Source: Fictibacillus solisalsi (GTDB lineage Bacteria > Bacillota > Bacilli > Bacillales > Fictibacillaceae). Taken from it: DNA of 64,000 nt. The notes below the pieces were generated by a model. The model did no database searches. It was not told the DNA's origin and saw nothing but the letters and a program-made list of their open reading frames with translations. Each line of letters starts with the position of its first letter. The stretch's first letter is position 1. Below are positions 34,883 through 42,466 of the stretch, piece after piece. Location: NCBI RefSeq assembly GCF_900103485.1, contig NZ_FNHW01000001.1:2563057-2627056 (forward strand). Reading direction: 5' to 3'. The translations under genes and the position numbers were made by a program.

Positions 34883-34901
34883 TATACCCTTATAGGGTAT
34901 A
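34883..34901 (-). promoter_or_regulatory. CsoR-type operator of copA
   Basis: A perfect 19-bp palindrome, TATACCC-TTATA-GGGTATA, 16 bp before copA. It fits the G/C-tract, A/T-flanked sites of CsoR repressors, whose gene lies 300 bp away. Confidence 0.75.
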
Positions 34902-34911
34902 TTTTTATCCA

Positions 34912-34941
34912 AAAAGAGAACGTGCATCCGCACGTTTCTCA
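34912..34941 (-). terminator. terminator after copZ
   Basis: On the minus strand GAGAAACGTGC/GCACGTTCTC (4-nt loop) followed by TTTTTGG. It separates csoR-copZ from copA. Confidence 0.8.
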
Positions 34942-34949
34942 TTATACCT

Positions 34950-35156
34950 TCAGGCTACATCATACCCTTGGTCATCGATGGTATCCTTTATTTTATCAAG
35001 TCCAACTTTATTGGCATCATATTCAACTTCTACTGTTCCTTCTTCAAGCTTTACTTGAACTTGTTCTACGCCCGGCAGTTTGCCGACACTTCCTTCTACA
35101 GCATTTACACAGTGGGCACAAGACATTCCTTTAACATTCAATGTTACTTTTTCCAT
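34950..35156 (-). CDS. copZ: copper chaperone CopZ
   Basis: A 68-residue single heavy-metal domain with the metal loop GMSCAHC (residues 10-16), as in B. subtilis CopZ (69 residues). It carries Cu(I) to CopA. It lies 24 nt after csoR with a strong AAGGAGGAG, so csoR-copZ form one unit. Confidence 0.95.
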   Translation of the reverse strand: MEKVTLNVKGMSCAHCVNAVEGSVGKLPGVEQVQVKLEEGTVEVEYDANKVGLDKIKDTIDDQGYDVA

Positions 35157-35180
35157 GGCAGTCTCCTCCTTAACTATTGG

Positions 35181-35495
35181 TTATTTCATTAATTTCTTTA
35201 CAGTAACCAAGAGCTCATCAATAACTTCGAGCTCTCCTTCTTGAATGCGCTCTACTACACAACTTCTCATGTGGCCTTCAAGAAGAAGTTTTCCGACGCT
35301 GTTGAGGGCAGATTGAATGGCAGAAAGCTGAGTAAGAACGTCATCGCAATACGTATCCCGTTCAATCATACCTTTTACTCCCCGGATTTGTCCTTCAATA
35401 CGGTTAAGCCTGGTCAGCAGATTGCTTTTCATTTTATCCGAATGATGGCTTTTTCTTTCGGTAGAACAGTGTACATCTTGCTCTTCAATCTCCAT
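35181..35495 (-). CDS. csoR: copper-sensing repressor CsoR
   Basis: A 104-residue four-helix CsoR/RcnR-family repressor. The Cu(I) ligands are Cys in YCDDVL, then His and Cys in GHMRSC, the full C-H-C set. LLTRLNRIEGQIRGV is the DNA-contact helix. It releases DNA when copper binds. I choose the ATG with AAGGAG at 9 nt; another ATG three codons earlier touches the site. Confidence 0.95.
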   Translation of the reverse strand: MEIEEQDVHCSTERKSHHSDKMKSNLLTRLNRIEGQIRGVKGMIERDTYCDDVLTQLSAIQSALNSVGKLLLEGHMRSCVVERIQEGELEVIDELLVTVKKLMK

Positions 35496-35523
35496 CGCAA
35501 TCATCTCCTTATCTTTAATTTAC

Positions 35524-35541
35524 TATACCCCCCTACCCTAT
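35524..35541 (-). promoter_or_regulatory. possible CsoR site at the csoR promoter
   Basis: On the minus strand ATAGGGTAGGGGGGTATAG overlaps a -10 TATAGT. One half (GGGGGTAT) fits a CsoR half-site; the other does not mirror it well. Confidence 0.35.
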
Positions 35542-35606
35542 GTAAAGAGCAAAAATTACTTTTTTTTTTACTTTACCCATTTTTATAAAAAAGGAACGGG
35601 TGACTG

Positions 35607-35828
35607 TTAACTGCACGATTTCCCAAAGGATCTCCAGGTGGCCAATTTCTTGGCCGCATGAAACAATTCCTTTTTCAGCCGTCTGATTTCCAGTTCAGAA
35701 TTATTTTTTACGGTTTGGAGTTCATTCCATTCGTCCTCACTGATAACTAAAAGACCATTCTTGTGGAGCAGGTTAAGCGAAGGTTCACCCAGAATTTGTC
35801 CCGCTCTTTCTTCAGAACTGTTTCTCAT
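35607..35828 (-). CDS. small hypothetical protein (73 aa)
   Basis: A 73-residue ORF starting ATG with a weak GCAGG site. The middle is a charged, helix-prone segment (SELEIRRLKKELFHAAKKL), and the end is WRSFGKSCS. No membrane segment. I do not recognise it. Coding is plausible from the codon pattern, but neither promoter nor terminator is clear. Confidence 0.5.
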   Translation of the reverse strand: MRNSSEERAGQILGEPSLNLLHKNGLLVISEDEWNELQTVKNNSELEIRRLKKELFHAAKKLATWRSFGKSCS

Positions 35829-35952
35829 CCTGCACACCCCGTTTCATAATAATTGATTATCCAACTTATTCTGCGCTAAATGACCATTCTCCTTTCATCA
35901 CCAAAAACAATATTTGCCAATCCAGGCGAGTACATCATCCATCACAAAAACA

Positions 35953-35992
35953 GGAGAAAAAAGAGAGGCTGGATAAATCCACCCCTCTCACC
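35953..35992 (-). terminator. terminator of the acyl-CoA dehydrogenase gene
   Basis: On the minus strand GAGAGG(GG)..GAT/ATC..CCTCTC followed by TTTTTTCTCC. Confidence 0.75.
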
Positions 35993-36000
35993 GTTTATAG

Positions 36001-37155
36001 TTAATCTGATAGGGCCTGCCTTGCAAACAGGGCGATGACTGCATCATCCATTGGAGGATTATGCAATCCTGCCCGGACATCCCTATAATATCGCTGCAGC
36101 GGATTATCCTTGAACAAGCTGTGTGCACCGACAATTCTCATGGCCTGGTCCACCACTTCATTGGCACTGTTGGTAGCCACATATTTCACTGCAGCAAGAG
36201 AGCTGCCGAGGTTTTTTCTGTTTCCTGGTTCAGCTTCCCAGCGTTCAATCACACCATACATGAGCTGGCGGGCTTTAAAAAGCTCCACATCCATTAATCC
36301 GATCTTTCGCTGCACTTCAGGAACTTCTTTGATCGGACCCTTCAGACTGTTTGGCTCATACGTTTTCGCAAATTCGACAGCGAAATCCCTGGCTGCTCTT
36401 GCAATGCCAAGATAGCACGCAGGAATGTGGAGAAGCCAGCCTTTTGGCAGCTGCTGGTTGCCCTCCTGATCTGCGGTTTCTACAAGATGCTCAGACTCAA
36501 CCGTTACATTATTCAGGACAAGGTCATCACTTCGTGTGCCGCGCATCCCTAATGTATCCCACCTTTCTTCAATGGAAACTCCAGGCTGCTTATGAGAGAC
36601 AAGGAATGAAGAAACCTGATCTGAATCTTTGACCGAAGCAGAGATGATCGAGTAATCCAGGGCCGGGGCCATGGATGTAAAGGATTTTCGGCCATTTAAA
36701 ATCCACTGGTCTCCCTTTTTTTCTGCTGTTGTTAGAGGTTTTCCTCCTCTGGTCGGACTTCCTGTAGCAGGCTCTGTCGATGCACGGTTTACGAGACTTT
36801 GTGAATGTACAATGCTTTTGCAAAGCTTCTCAAAGGTTTGCTCTTTCCATGACTGGCGGTCATCCAGATCCATAACCACGCCAAGATGCCAGCCGACAGA
36901 CAGGGCTGTTGATCCGTCTCCACGGGCAATTTCTTCTTGAAATAAAATGTAATCATACAGGCTTATTTCCTGTCCTTCATACTTTTTCGGTACAGTCAGT
37001 GACAAGTAGCCGGCATCTCCCAAGTTTTTAAAATTTTCAAATGGAAATGTACCTTCCTGATCATGTAAAGGTGCCCGCTCTGCAAACCGTAAGCGGAGTT
37101 CTTTTAGCTTTTCCATCCATCGGGCCTGAAAGTCAGTTTTAACAAAATCAATCAT
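36001..37155 (-). CDS. acyl-CoA dehydrogenase family flavoprotein (YdbM/DszC-like)
   Basis: A 384-residue flavoprotein of the acyl-CoA dehydrogenase fold. It has RASTEPATGSPTRGG (FAD-binding loop), GRKSFTSMAPALDY and the C-terminal RYYRDVRAGLHNPP. The catalytic Glu of true acyl-CoA dehydrogenases is not obvious, and the C-terminal pattern is closer to DszC/SfnC flavin monooxygenases. B. subtilis YdbM is similar, and I recall it as sulfur-regulated. A role in organosulfur oxidation is possible but inferred. Monocistronic. Confidence 0.78.
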   Translation of the reverse strand: MIDFVKTDFQARWMEKLKELRLRFAERAPLHDQEGTFPFENFKNLGDAGYLSLTVPKKYEGQEISLYDYILFQEEIARGDGSTALSVGWHLGVVMDLDDRQSWKEQTFEKLCKSIVHSQSLVNRASTEPATGSPTRGGKPLTTAEKKGDQWILNGRKSFTSMAPALDYSIISASVKDSDQVSSFLVSHKQPGVSIEERWDTLGMRGTRSDDLVLNNVTVESEHLVETADQEGNQQLPKGWLLHIPACYLGIARAARDFAVEFAKTYEPNSLKGPIKEVPEVQRKIGLMDVELFKARQLMYGVIERWEAEPGNRKNLGSSLAAVKYVATNSANEVVDQAMRIVGAHSLFKDNPLQRYYRDVRAGLHNPPMDDAVIALFARQALSD

Positions 37156-37275
37156 TCTCTCACCATCTATTCTTATAGTAATTTCCGCTTTTATCCGTCA
37201 ATGCGTTAGTATATTTACCCTACTTCCTTTATGTATACTAATCAACTTTTATGCTTGTGCCTTTCAGTGAAACAG

Positions 37276-37312
37276 GGCAAAAAACCCCTTCTGAACAGAA
37301 GAGGTTCATTAT
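37276..37312 (-). terminator. terminator of the ArsB/NhaD-like gene
   Basis: On the minus strand AACCTCTTCTG/AGAAGGGGTT with a 4-nt loop followed by TTTTTTG. Confidence 0.75.
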
Positions 37313-38593
37313 TTACATAAGGTAGCGCAAATAAACATAAATACTGGAAATGATAATGGATACAATCATAAGCGGGAAGCCAATGATTAAGTATTTTACA
37401 AAGGAAATATGGTATCCTTCCTTTCCTGCAAGACCGGCCACGACCAGGTTCGCACTTGCCCCGATTAGTGTGCCGTTTCCGCCAAGGCATGCGCCAAGTG
37501 CCAAGCTCCACCATAACGGATCAAGATTAGTAATTCCAATGTTCCCCATCTCTTTGATCATGGGAATCATCGTGGCTACAAATGGAATGTTGTCCACAAA
37601 GGCTGAAGCAATCGCACTCATCCACAAAATCAAAAAGGTTGTTGCCTTAAGATCACCGCCGGTCCACTCCATCGCCTGTTTGGCCACACTCGCAATAATG
37701 CCGGTTTCAACAAGGCCGGCGACAATGACAAACAATCCGATAAAAAAGAAAAGGGTTGTCCATTCCACTTTTTCCAATGCGTACTCCAGATGTTTTTCCC
37801 CTGCCATAAGCAGCAGCAAAAAGGCGCCGAAAAGAGCAATGGTTGCTGTTTCGACATGAATAAACTGATGAAGAAAAAAGCCTGCAATCGTTAGCCCCAG
37901 TGCAAAAAGGCATTTGCGAAGCAGTCTATGATCCACAATTTCCCTCTTCTCATCAAGTTTCATTAAATTGGCCACTAGTTCCGGCTTTGTTTTTAAGTCT
38001 TTACGGTAAAAGAACGCCATGATCGCCAGAGTGACCACCAGTATAATGGCACAGATCAAAGAAAGATTTTTAATAAAGGCTAAAAAAGTAAGCTCCTTGA
38101 CCGCGCTTCCAATCATAATATTGGGAGGATCGCCGATCATCGTGGCGGTTCCCCCAATGTTGGAGGCAAAGATTTCGGTCATTAAAAAAGGAATCGGGTT
38201 CAGGTTCAACCTTCTTGTCACGCTGAAGGTAACAGGAACAACGAGCAGAACTGTTGTTACATTATCCAAAAAGGCGGATCCGACTGCCGTAATCAAACCA
38301 AGAGTAATCAAGGTTTTAATCGGATCTCCTTTTACCTTTTTCGCCGCCCAGATTGCGATGAATTTAAAAAGGCCGGTTTCGGCGGTTATGGTCACCATTA
38401 CCATCATCCCGACAAGAAGCCCAATTGTATTAAAATCAATATGGTGAATGGCCACTTCCTGGTCAATGACCCCGAGAGCAACCATGAGGGCACCACCAAG
38501 GATGGAAACGATGGTACGGTGTACTTTTTCAGAAATGATTAAGCCATATGTAATTAAAAAGATGCTTAGTGCAATAATTGCCTGCTGTCCCAT
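37313..38593 (-). CDS. SLC13/ArsB-NhaD family ion transporter
   Basis: A 426-residue membrane protein with 10-12 hydrophobic segments in two inverted halves. Each half has a hairpin with an Asn-rich loop: SAFLDNVTTVLLVVP and SAFVDNIPFVATM, then GGTATMIGDPPN and GGNGTLIGASAN. This is the ArsB/NhaD/P-protein pattern of the ion transporter superfamily. It may exchange sodium for protons or move an anion; the substrate is not visible. The ATG has AAAGGAG. Confidence 0.83.
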   Translation of the reverse strand: MGQQAIIALSIFLITYGLIISEKVHRTIVSILGGALMVALGVIDQEVAIHHIDFNTIGLLVGMMVMVTITAETGLFKFIAIWAAKKVKGDPIKTLITLGLITAVGSAFLDNVTTVLLVVPVTFSVTRRLNLNPIPFLMTEIFASNIGGTATMIGDPPNIMIGSAVKELTFLAFIKNLSLICAIILVVTLAIMAFFYRKDLKTKPELVANLMKLDEKREIVDHRLLRKCLFALGLTIAGFFLHQFIHVETATIALFGAFLLLLMAGEKHLEYALEKVEWTTLFFFIGLFVIVAGLVETGIIASVAKQAMEWTGGDLKATTFLILWMSAIASAFVDNIPFVATMIPMIKEMGNIGITNLDPLWWSLALGACLGGNGTLIGASANLVVAGLAGKEGYHISFVKYLIIGFPLMIVSIIISSIYVYLRYLM

Positions 38594-38776
38594 GATATCT
38601 ACTTCTCCTTTTGCTATTTTGAAGAAGACCGGTGCACAAACTGTCCCCGGCCATAGACCTTAATTAAAATAATACTCTACATTTTCGTGAGGGGAAATGA
38701 ATTTTTTACATGTATTGAAGCAGCCTTCGATGAAAATGTATATTTTTCCAATTCATTTTAAATTCGGGGGTTCTTT

Positions 38777-38803
38777 GTTTTAAAAACCGTAAACAATGGA
38801 ATA
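38777..38803 (+). promoter_or_regulatory. possible sigma-B promoter
   Basis: GTTTTA (38777-38782), 15 bp, GGAATA (38798-38803), 33 bp before the TrkA-C protein gene. One change from the -10 consensus GGGTAT pattern makes it only a candidate. Confidence 0.3.
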
Positions 38804-38835
38804 AATGAAGAGACACGATTAATGGAGGCTGTAAT

Positions 38836-39573
38836 ATGGGCTATTTTTTTATTCTTCTTTATCTGATTATCGTTGGACTCGTCATTGAAATTGCATCAAC
38901 CCTACTGGTGTTTACAGGATTGAAAAAAAGCATCTCCCGGTATCAGGTCATCTCTATGCTGACCGGTACAGGATTTACCACTGACGAGTCAAAGCTGATT
39001 ATTGACCATCCCCTCAGGAGAAAGATCAGTGCCTTTCTTATCCTTTTTGGCGCCTTTTCCCTTGCAGTGATCATCTCTTCCATCAGCAACATTTTATCCA
39101 ATGATTTTAAAACGACGGAACTCATGGTTATTTCTTCAAGTTTGCTTGCCTTGCTGTTTATCTTAAAGATCCCCAAAGTCTCACGCTTCTTTTCCCATAA
39201 AGCAGAAGAGGAAACAAAAGACAGCTATCCACTATCTGAACTGCCTATAAAAGATGTACTTTATTTTGATCAAGATGATTTTATTACGACTCTTGAGGTA
39301 AGGGATGACTTTCACTATGTGGGTAAAAAAGTTCATACCTTAATTAAGCGGGGAGAAGATGTTCACATCATCCTCTTGATTCGAGGAGATATGCCGGTTC
39401 GAGAAAATTTGTACGATCAGGAGATTCAGGAAGGTGACCGGTTAATCGTATATGGAAATGAACCCTTAATACGCAGTAAATTCTTCGATGAAGACGAGGA
39501 ACCAAAAGATAAAGAAGAAAGCCGCCGTGATCAGCGACCGCAGGAACCGAAAGATCCCGAAGCTAAACTGTAG
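38836..39573 (+). CDS. membrane protein with TrkA C-terminal (RCK_C) domain
   Basis: A 245-residue protein. Three hydrophobic segments lie in the first 115 residues, separated by SRYQVISMLTGTGFTTDESK, a selectivity-loop-like phrase. A soluble RCK_C domain spans about residues 150-220 (FITTLEVRDDFHYVGKKVHTL ... GDRLIVYGNE). The tail is very acidic and charged. RCK_C domains gate potassium transport and bind nucleotides or cations. The protein might regulate cation flux or be a mini-transporter; the partner is unknown. Good AATGGAGG site. Confidence 0.7.
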   Translation: MGYFFILLYLIIVGLVIEIASTLLVFTGLKKSISRYQVISMLTGTGFTTDESKLIIDHPLRRKISAFLILFGAFSLAVIISSISNILSNDFKTTELMVISSSLLALLFILKIPKVSRFFSHKAEEETKDSYPLSELPIKDVLYFDQDDFITTLEVRDDFHYVGKKVHTLIKRGEDVHIILLIRGDMPVRENLYDQEIQEGDRLIVYGNEPLIRSKFFDEDEEPKDKEESRRDQRPQEPKDPEAKL

Positions 39574-39677
39574 AGATTTTGTATAACAATTGTAATATTT
39601 TTATTCAAAAAAACAGGATTGACTTTTTATCGGAGCGGGTACTACTCTACTATCTTACATTTAGGAGGAATGCAAAA

Positions 39678-39983
39678 ATGGCTGACACAAATGTAAACAA
39701 TGTGGACCAGAAAGTAGCACAAATGGACTCCGAAAAGAAAGAACAGATTTTACAGGATTTTGAGCAATTTAAAGGATATCTTTCCGACAAAGTAAGCAAA
39801 GGTCAAAAACTGGGATTAGACGAAGAGCAATTAGCAAAAGCCGCTGAAAAAGTTGCTGGTTATCTTGCTGCACATGAGGAGCCCAAGAACTCCGAGGAAA
39901 AGCTGCTTCAGGAGCTTTGGAAAGTCGGCGACAAAGAGCAACAGCATGCCCTCGCCCACATGCTCATCCGTTTAGTAGGATAA
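39678..39983 (+). CDS. DUF3243 protein (YmfJ-like)
   Basis: A 101-residue protein matching the DUF3243 family (B. subtilis YmfJ): GYLSDKVSKGQKLGLDEEQLAKAAEKV and the conserved end LLQELWKVGDKEQQHALAHMLIRLV. Soluble, helical, function unknown. The ATG at 39678 follows TTAGGAGG; a longer upstream reading is spurious. Single gene with terminator. Confidence 0.85.
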   Translation: MADTNVNNVDQKVAQMDSEKKEQILQDFEQFKGYLSDKVSKGQKLGLDEEQLAKAAEKVAGYLAAHEEPKNSEEKLLQELWKVGDKEQQHALAHMLIRLVG

Positions 39984-39989
39984 TAGCGA

Positions 39990-40032
39990 TGATTAAACGC
40001 ACCTGATATTGGTTCTGGTGCGTTTTTTTATT
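39990..40032 (+). terminator. terminator of the DUF3243 gene
   Basis: AACGCACC / GGTGCGTT (12-nt loop) followed by T7. Confidence 0.8.
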
Positions 40033-40072
40033 GCGCTCTTGTCCTCTTATAAAATTTGAAAATCACTTTTAT

Positions 40073-40097
40073 GTTTTAGAAAACTCACACCGGGTAC
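40073..40097 (+). promoter_or_regulatory. sigma-B promoter of the KGG stress protein gene
   Basis: GTTTTA (40073-40078), 13 bp, GGGTAC (40092-40097). This fits the general-stress consensus GTTTAA-N12..15-GGGTAT closely, 50 bp before the start. Confidence 0.65.
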
Positions 40098-40146
40098 ACA
40101 TAACTACGGCCAAAGTAAAATGAATTCTATAAAGGAGTGATTTCAA

Positions 40147-40347
40147 ATGGCCAAGAACAATGATCATAACATGTCCAGAGAAGAAGCCGGTAAGAAAGGC
40201 GGAGAAGCTACTTCCCGCTCTCACGACAAAGAGTTTTATCAGGAAATCGGCCAAAAGGGCGGACAGGCAACATCCAAGGCCCATAATCGTGATTTCTATA
40301 AAGATATCGGCAAAAAAGGCGGGCGAACATCCCGCAATACTCAATAG
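40147..40347 (+). CDS. general stress protein with KGG repeats (GsiB/YciG type)
   Basis: A 66-residue hydrophilic protein with three tandem repeats of about 20 residues, each with the KGG motif (GKKGGEATSRSHDKEFYQEI, QKGGQATSKAH, KKGGRTSRN). This is the Con-10/GsiB/YciG stress-protein motif linked to desiccation and general stress. The ATG has AAGGAG at 9 nt. A sigma-B-like promoter and a strong terminator make it a tidy single-gene stress unit. Confidence 0.88.
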   Translation: MAKNNDHNMSREEAGKKGGEATSRSHDKEFYQEIGQKGGQATSKAHNRDFYKDIGKKGGRTSRNTQ

Positions 40348-40386
40348 AGAAAAAAGCAGCTTCGATTCCGAAGCTGCTTTTTCGAG
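40346..40386. terminator. bidirectional terminator
   Basis: AAAAGCAGCTTCG/CGAAGCTGCTTTTT with a 4-nt loop, shared with the converging lipase-like gene. Confidence 0.88.
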
Positions 40387-40387
40387 T

Positions 40388-41161
40388 TCAGTTTAATTTT
40401 AAGCGCTTATACACTTGATTCCCAATAAGGCTATATCCCTTTTTGTTCGGATGCAGCTCATCTGAAAAATAGACCTGTTTGTTTTTACCAGTAAACACAT
40501 CCTCAACCGGAACAAATGTGGTGTTTTTTTGGCGGGAAGTTGCCTTCACTGCCATGCGGTTCCACTTGTGAATCAGCTTGCTTTCCTGCAACTTGTCTGT
40601 TCGATTCGGAAATGGATTATAAATGCCAACCATATAAATGTGGGCTTTCGGGTTTTCTTTTCGTATTTTTTTGAAAGAAACCGTTAGATTATGCTCATAG
40701 TTCAGCAGTGCTTTTCGAATGATTTGCTCTGCTTCTTTTGGTTTCGACTTTGATAACATCAAACTGTTAAGATAATCATTCATCCCAATGTTTAAGAAAA
40801 TCATATCGGCTTTGTTTATGGATGATTTAAGCTGTTTAGACCGCATCCTTTCCAGCAACTGCGTACTGGTGTCATCTGGAACACCGTAATCTTCAACCGT
40901 AACTTCTTTCTTCAATTGTCCTTCCAATCGCTTTTCCACATTTCCCATATACCCGCTGTTGGCAGAATTCCCAACTCCATAAGATAAGGAATCTCCTAGG
41001 GCAATCATTGTAAAATCATGCCCTTCATTCTTCATCTTCGAATCTTTGTAATGGGAAAAAGAAGCAAAAGCAGAAAGAATATTAAGCTGTTTGATCGAAA
41101 ATAGAATACCTCCTGCAAGCAAAAGGAAACAGGCTGCGATAACTATAACTTGCTTTTTCAT
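40388..41161 (-). CDS. membrane-anchored SGNH/GDSL hydrolase
   Basis: A 257-residue SGNH hydrolase behind an N-terminal anchor (residues 5-24). Blocks: GDSLSYGVG (Ser nucleophile, about 56-64), Gly-rich block II near 90, NIGMNDY (Asn oxyanion, about 122), and SDELHPNKKGY near the end with the Asp and His of the triad. It resembles Bacillus lipase-like YpmR. It acts outside the cell on an ester, perhaps an envelope acetyl group (inferred). The ATG has GGAGGAG. yunB lies 106 nt upstream in the same direction. Confidence 0.85.
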   Translation of the reverse strand: MKKQVIVIAACFLLLAGGILFSIKQLNILSAFASFSHYKDSKMKNEGHDFTMIALGDSLSYGVGNSANSGYMGNVEKRLEGQLKKEVTVEDYGVPDDTSTQLLERMRSKQLKSSINKADMIFLNIGMNDYLNSLMLSKSKPKEAEQIIRKALLNYEHNLTVSFKKIRKENPKAHIYMVGIYNPFPNRTDKLQESKLIHKWNRMAVKATSRQKNTTFVPVEDVFTGKNKQVYFSDELHPNKKGYSLIGNQVYKRLKLN

Positions 41162-41266
41162 GTTGAACTCCTCCGTCTGGTAGCTTATGAATTTCCCTGT
41201 TGTGTAAAAAAGAATATTTCCCGGATTCGTTCAGAAATAAACAAGAACTGCAGTAGGTTTCCTGTC

Positions 41267-42001
41267 CTATTCATTTTTTTTAGGTACAACCGCTGGAGGG
41301 GGCAGACTTTTGTTTTCGCCTCCATAGTAATCGGGAACACTGCCAGGAATAAAAATATCCCCAAGCTTTATTTTAGTTTCCAGAGGCTCTTTATGCGTGG
41401 CAAAAGGAATGACGACCTGGATATTCATTTTGATATGAACAAATATCTCTAAATATACGTTATTGATTCCCGCATCGGTTACCTTTGTTTTGACCTCCGG
41501 CTCTACCTCTCCCAACAAAGACATGGAAACGGGAACTTTGGGGCCAATATCTGAAAAAAACGCATTTCCTGTCAGGGCTCCGAGCGGAATATAGTAATCA
41601 ACCGACTGGAAGTTTTCCTGGCCCGGCATGTGCTTTGTTTTTTTATTTCCAAGCTTTTTTTGAATATCCTTCGTAATGCTGGTAATGAGAGAGTTATAAG
41701 TGTCAGGATTAAAGCTGTAAGTCGGGCTGCCTCCCTGACTTGCCTGACGAACAATAACAAGACTGTTAAGGTCTATACGTTTCATGCTCTCTGCAAGCGA
41801 ATCATTTACCGTTTCTGTAGCAATTCCCTTCATTTCACTCTCAGCAATATTCATTAATAGCGGATCTACAGCTTTATTTGCAAACCATAAACTGAACAGG
41901 ACGATCACTGCGAAGATTAAGAAGGAATATTTTACTACTGTCTTAAAAGGCAGTGGCCCATGAAAAGGTCGTCGTCTCACCCTAAACCGTTTTTTGAACA
42001 T
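41267..42001 (-). CDS. yunB: sporulation protein YunB
   Basis: A 244-residue protein with an N-terminal basic stretch and one membrane segment (about residues 28-48). The conserved YunB core follows: PLLMNIAESEMKGIATE, GALTG, and VPVSMSLLGEVEPEVKTKV, ending GINNVYLEIFVHIKMNIQVVIPF. In B. subtilis yunB belongs to the mother-cell sigma-E regulon and is needed for efficient sporulation. Two adjacent ATGs follow an AAGGAGG site; I use the second for spacing. The tail is Pro/Glu/Lys-rich. Confidence 0.9.
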   Translation of the reverse strand: MFKKRFRVRRRPFHGPLPFKTVVKYSFLIFAVIVLFSLWFANKAVDPLLMNIAESEMKGIATETVNDSLAESMKRIDLNSLVIVRQASQGGSPTYSFNPDTYNSLITSITKDIQKKLGNKKTKHMPGQENFQSVDYYIPLGALTGNAFFSDIGPKVPVSMSLLGEVEPEVKTKVTDAGINNVYLEIFVHIKMNIQVVIPFATHKEPLETKIKLGDIFIPGSVPDYYGGENKSLPPPAVVPKKNE

Positions 42002-42189
42002 CATACCCCTCCTTCCACTAATACTTATGCTTGTTTTGGAAGGATTACATCCATAAGACAACCTTTTCTTTGGAAGATAGAGAGGGGAAAAATAAATCAA
42101 AATTTTTTTACAATGGTTGATCCCGTTGTAATACCCTTGAAACATTAATATGTTAGGATAGAACCAAGCCAAATTACTGGGGGTTTTTT

Positions 42190-42393
42190 ATGTCCCGCTA
42201 TCTCGTGGACCATAATATGCTGGTCATTCACCAAACGGCTTATATTTGTCAATCCTGCCAGCATCATTTAATTTTAATCGACCATCGAGATTTTACAAAC
42301 AGCGAAGAAAAAGTGGAGGCTCTTGTGAACGATGAGGAATACACCTATTGTCCTAATTGTACTCAAAAGTTAATTCCGCCACCGTTTCATTAA
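42190..42393 (+). CDS. small zinc-ribbon-like protein (67 aa)
   Basis: A 67-residue ORF with two CxxC pairs (CQSC about residues 20-23, CPNC about 57-60) that could hold one zinc ion. The middle is acidic. Start ATG, with GGGGG as ribosome site at 6-7 nt; a terminator follows. I do not recognise the family. It could be a nucleic-acid binding or assembly protein, but nothing fixes the role. Confidence 0.65.
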   Translation: MSRYLVDHNMLVIHQTAYICQSCQHHLILIDHRDFTNSEEKVEALVNDEEYTYCPNCTQKLIPPPFH

Positions 42394-42427
42394 TAACTTA
42401 ACCAATAAATGAAAAAAGTTTTTCTCA

Positions 42428-42466
42428 TATAAAAAAATCGCAGCCATGGCTGCGATTTTTTTATAT
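42428..42466. terminator. bidirectional terminator
   Basis: AAAAATCGCAGCC/ GGCTGCGATTTTTTT, nearly perfect palindrome, shared by the zinc-ribbon and V4R-STAS genes. Confidence 0.88.
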
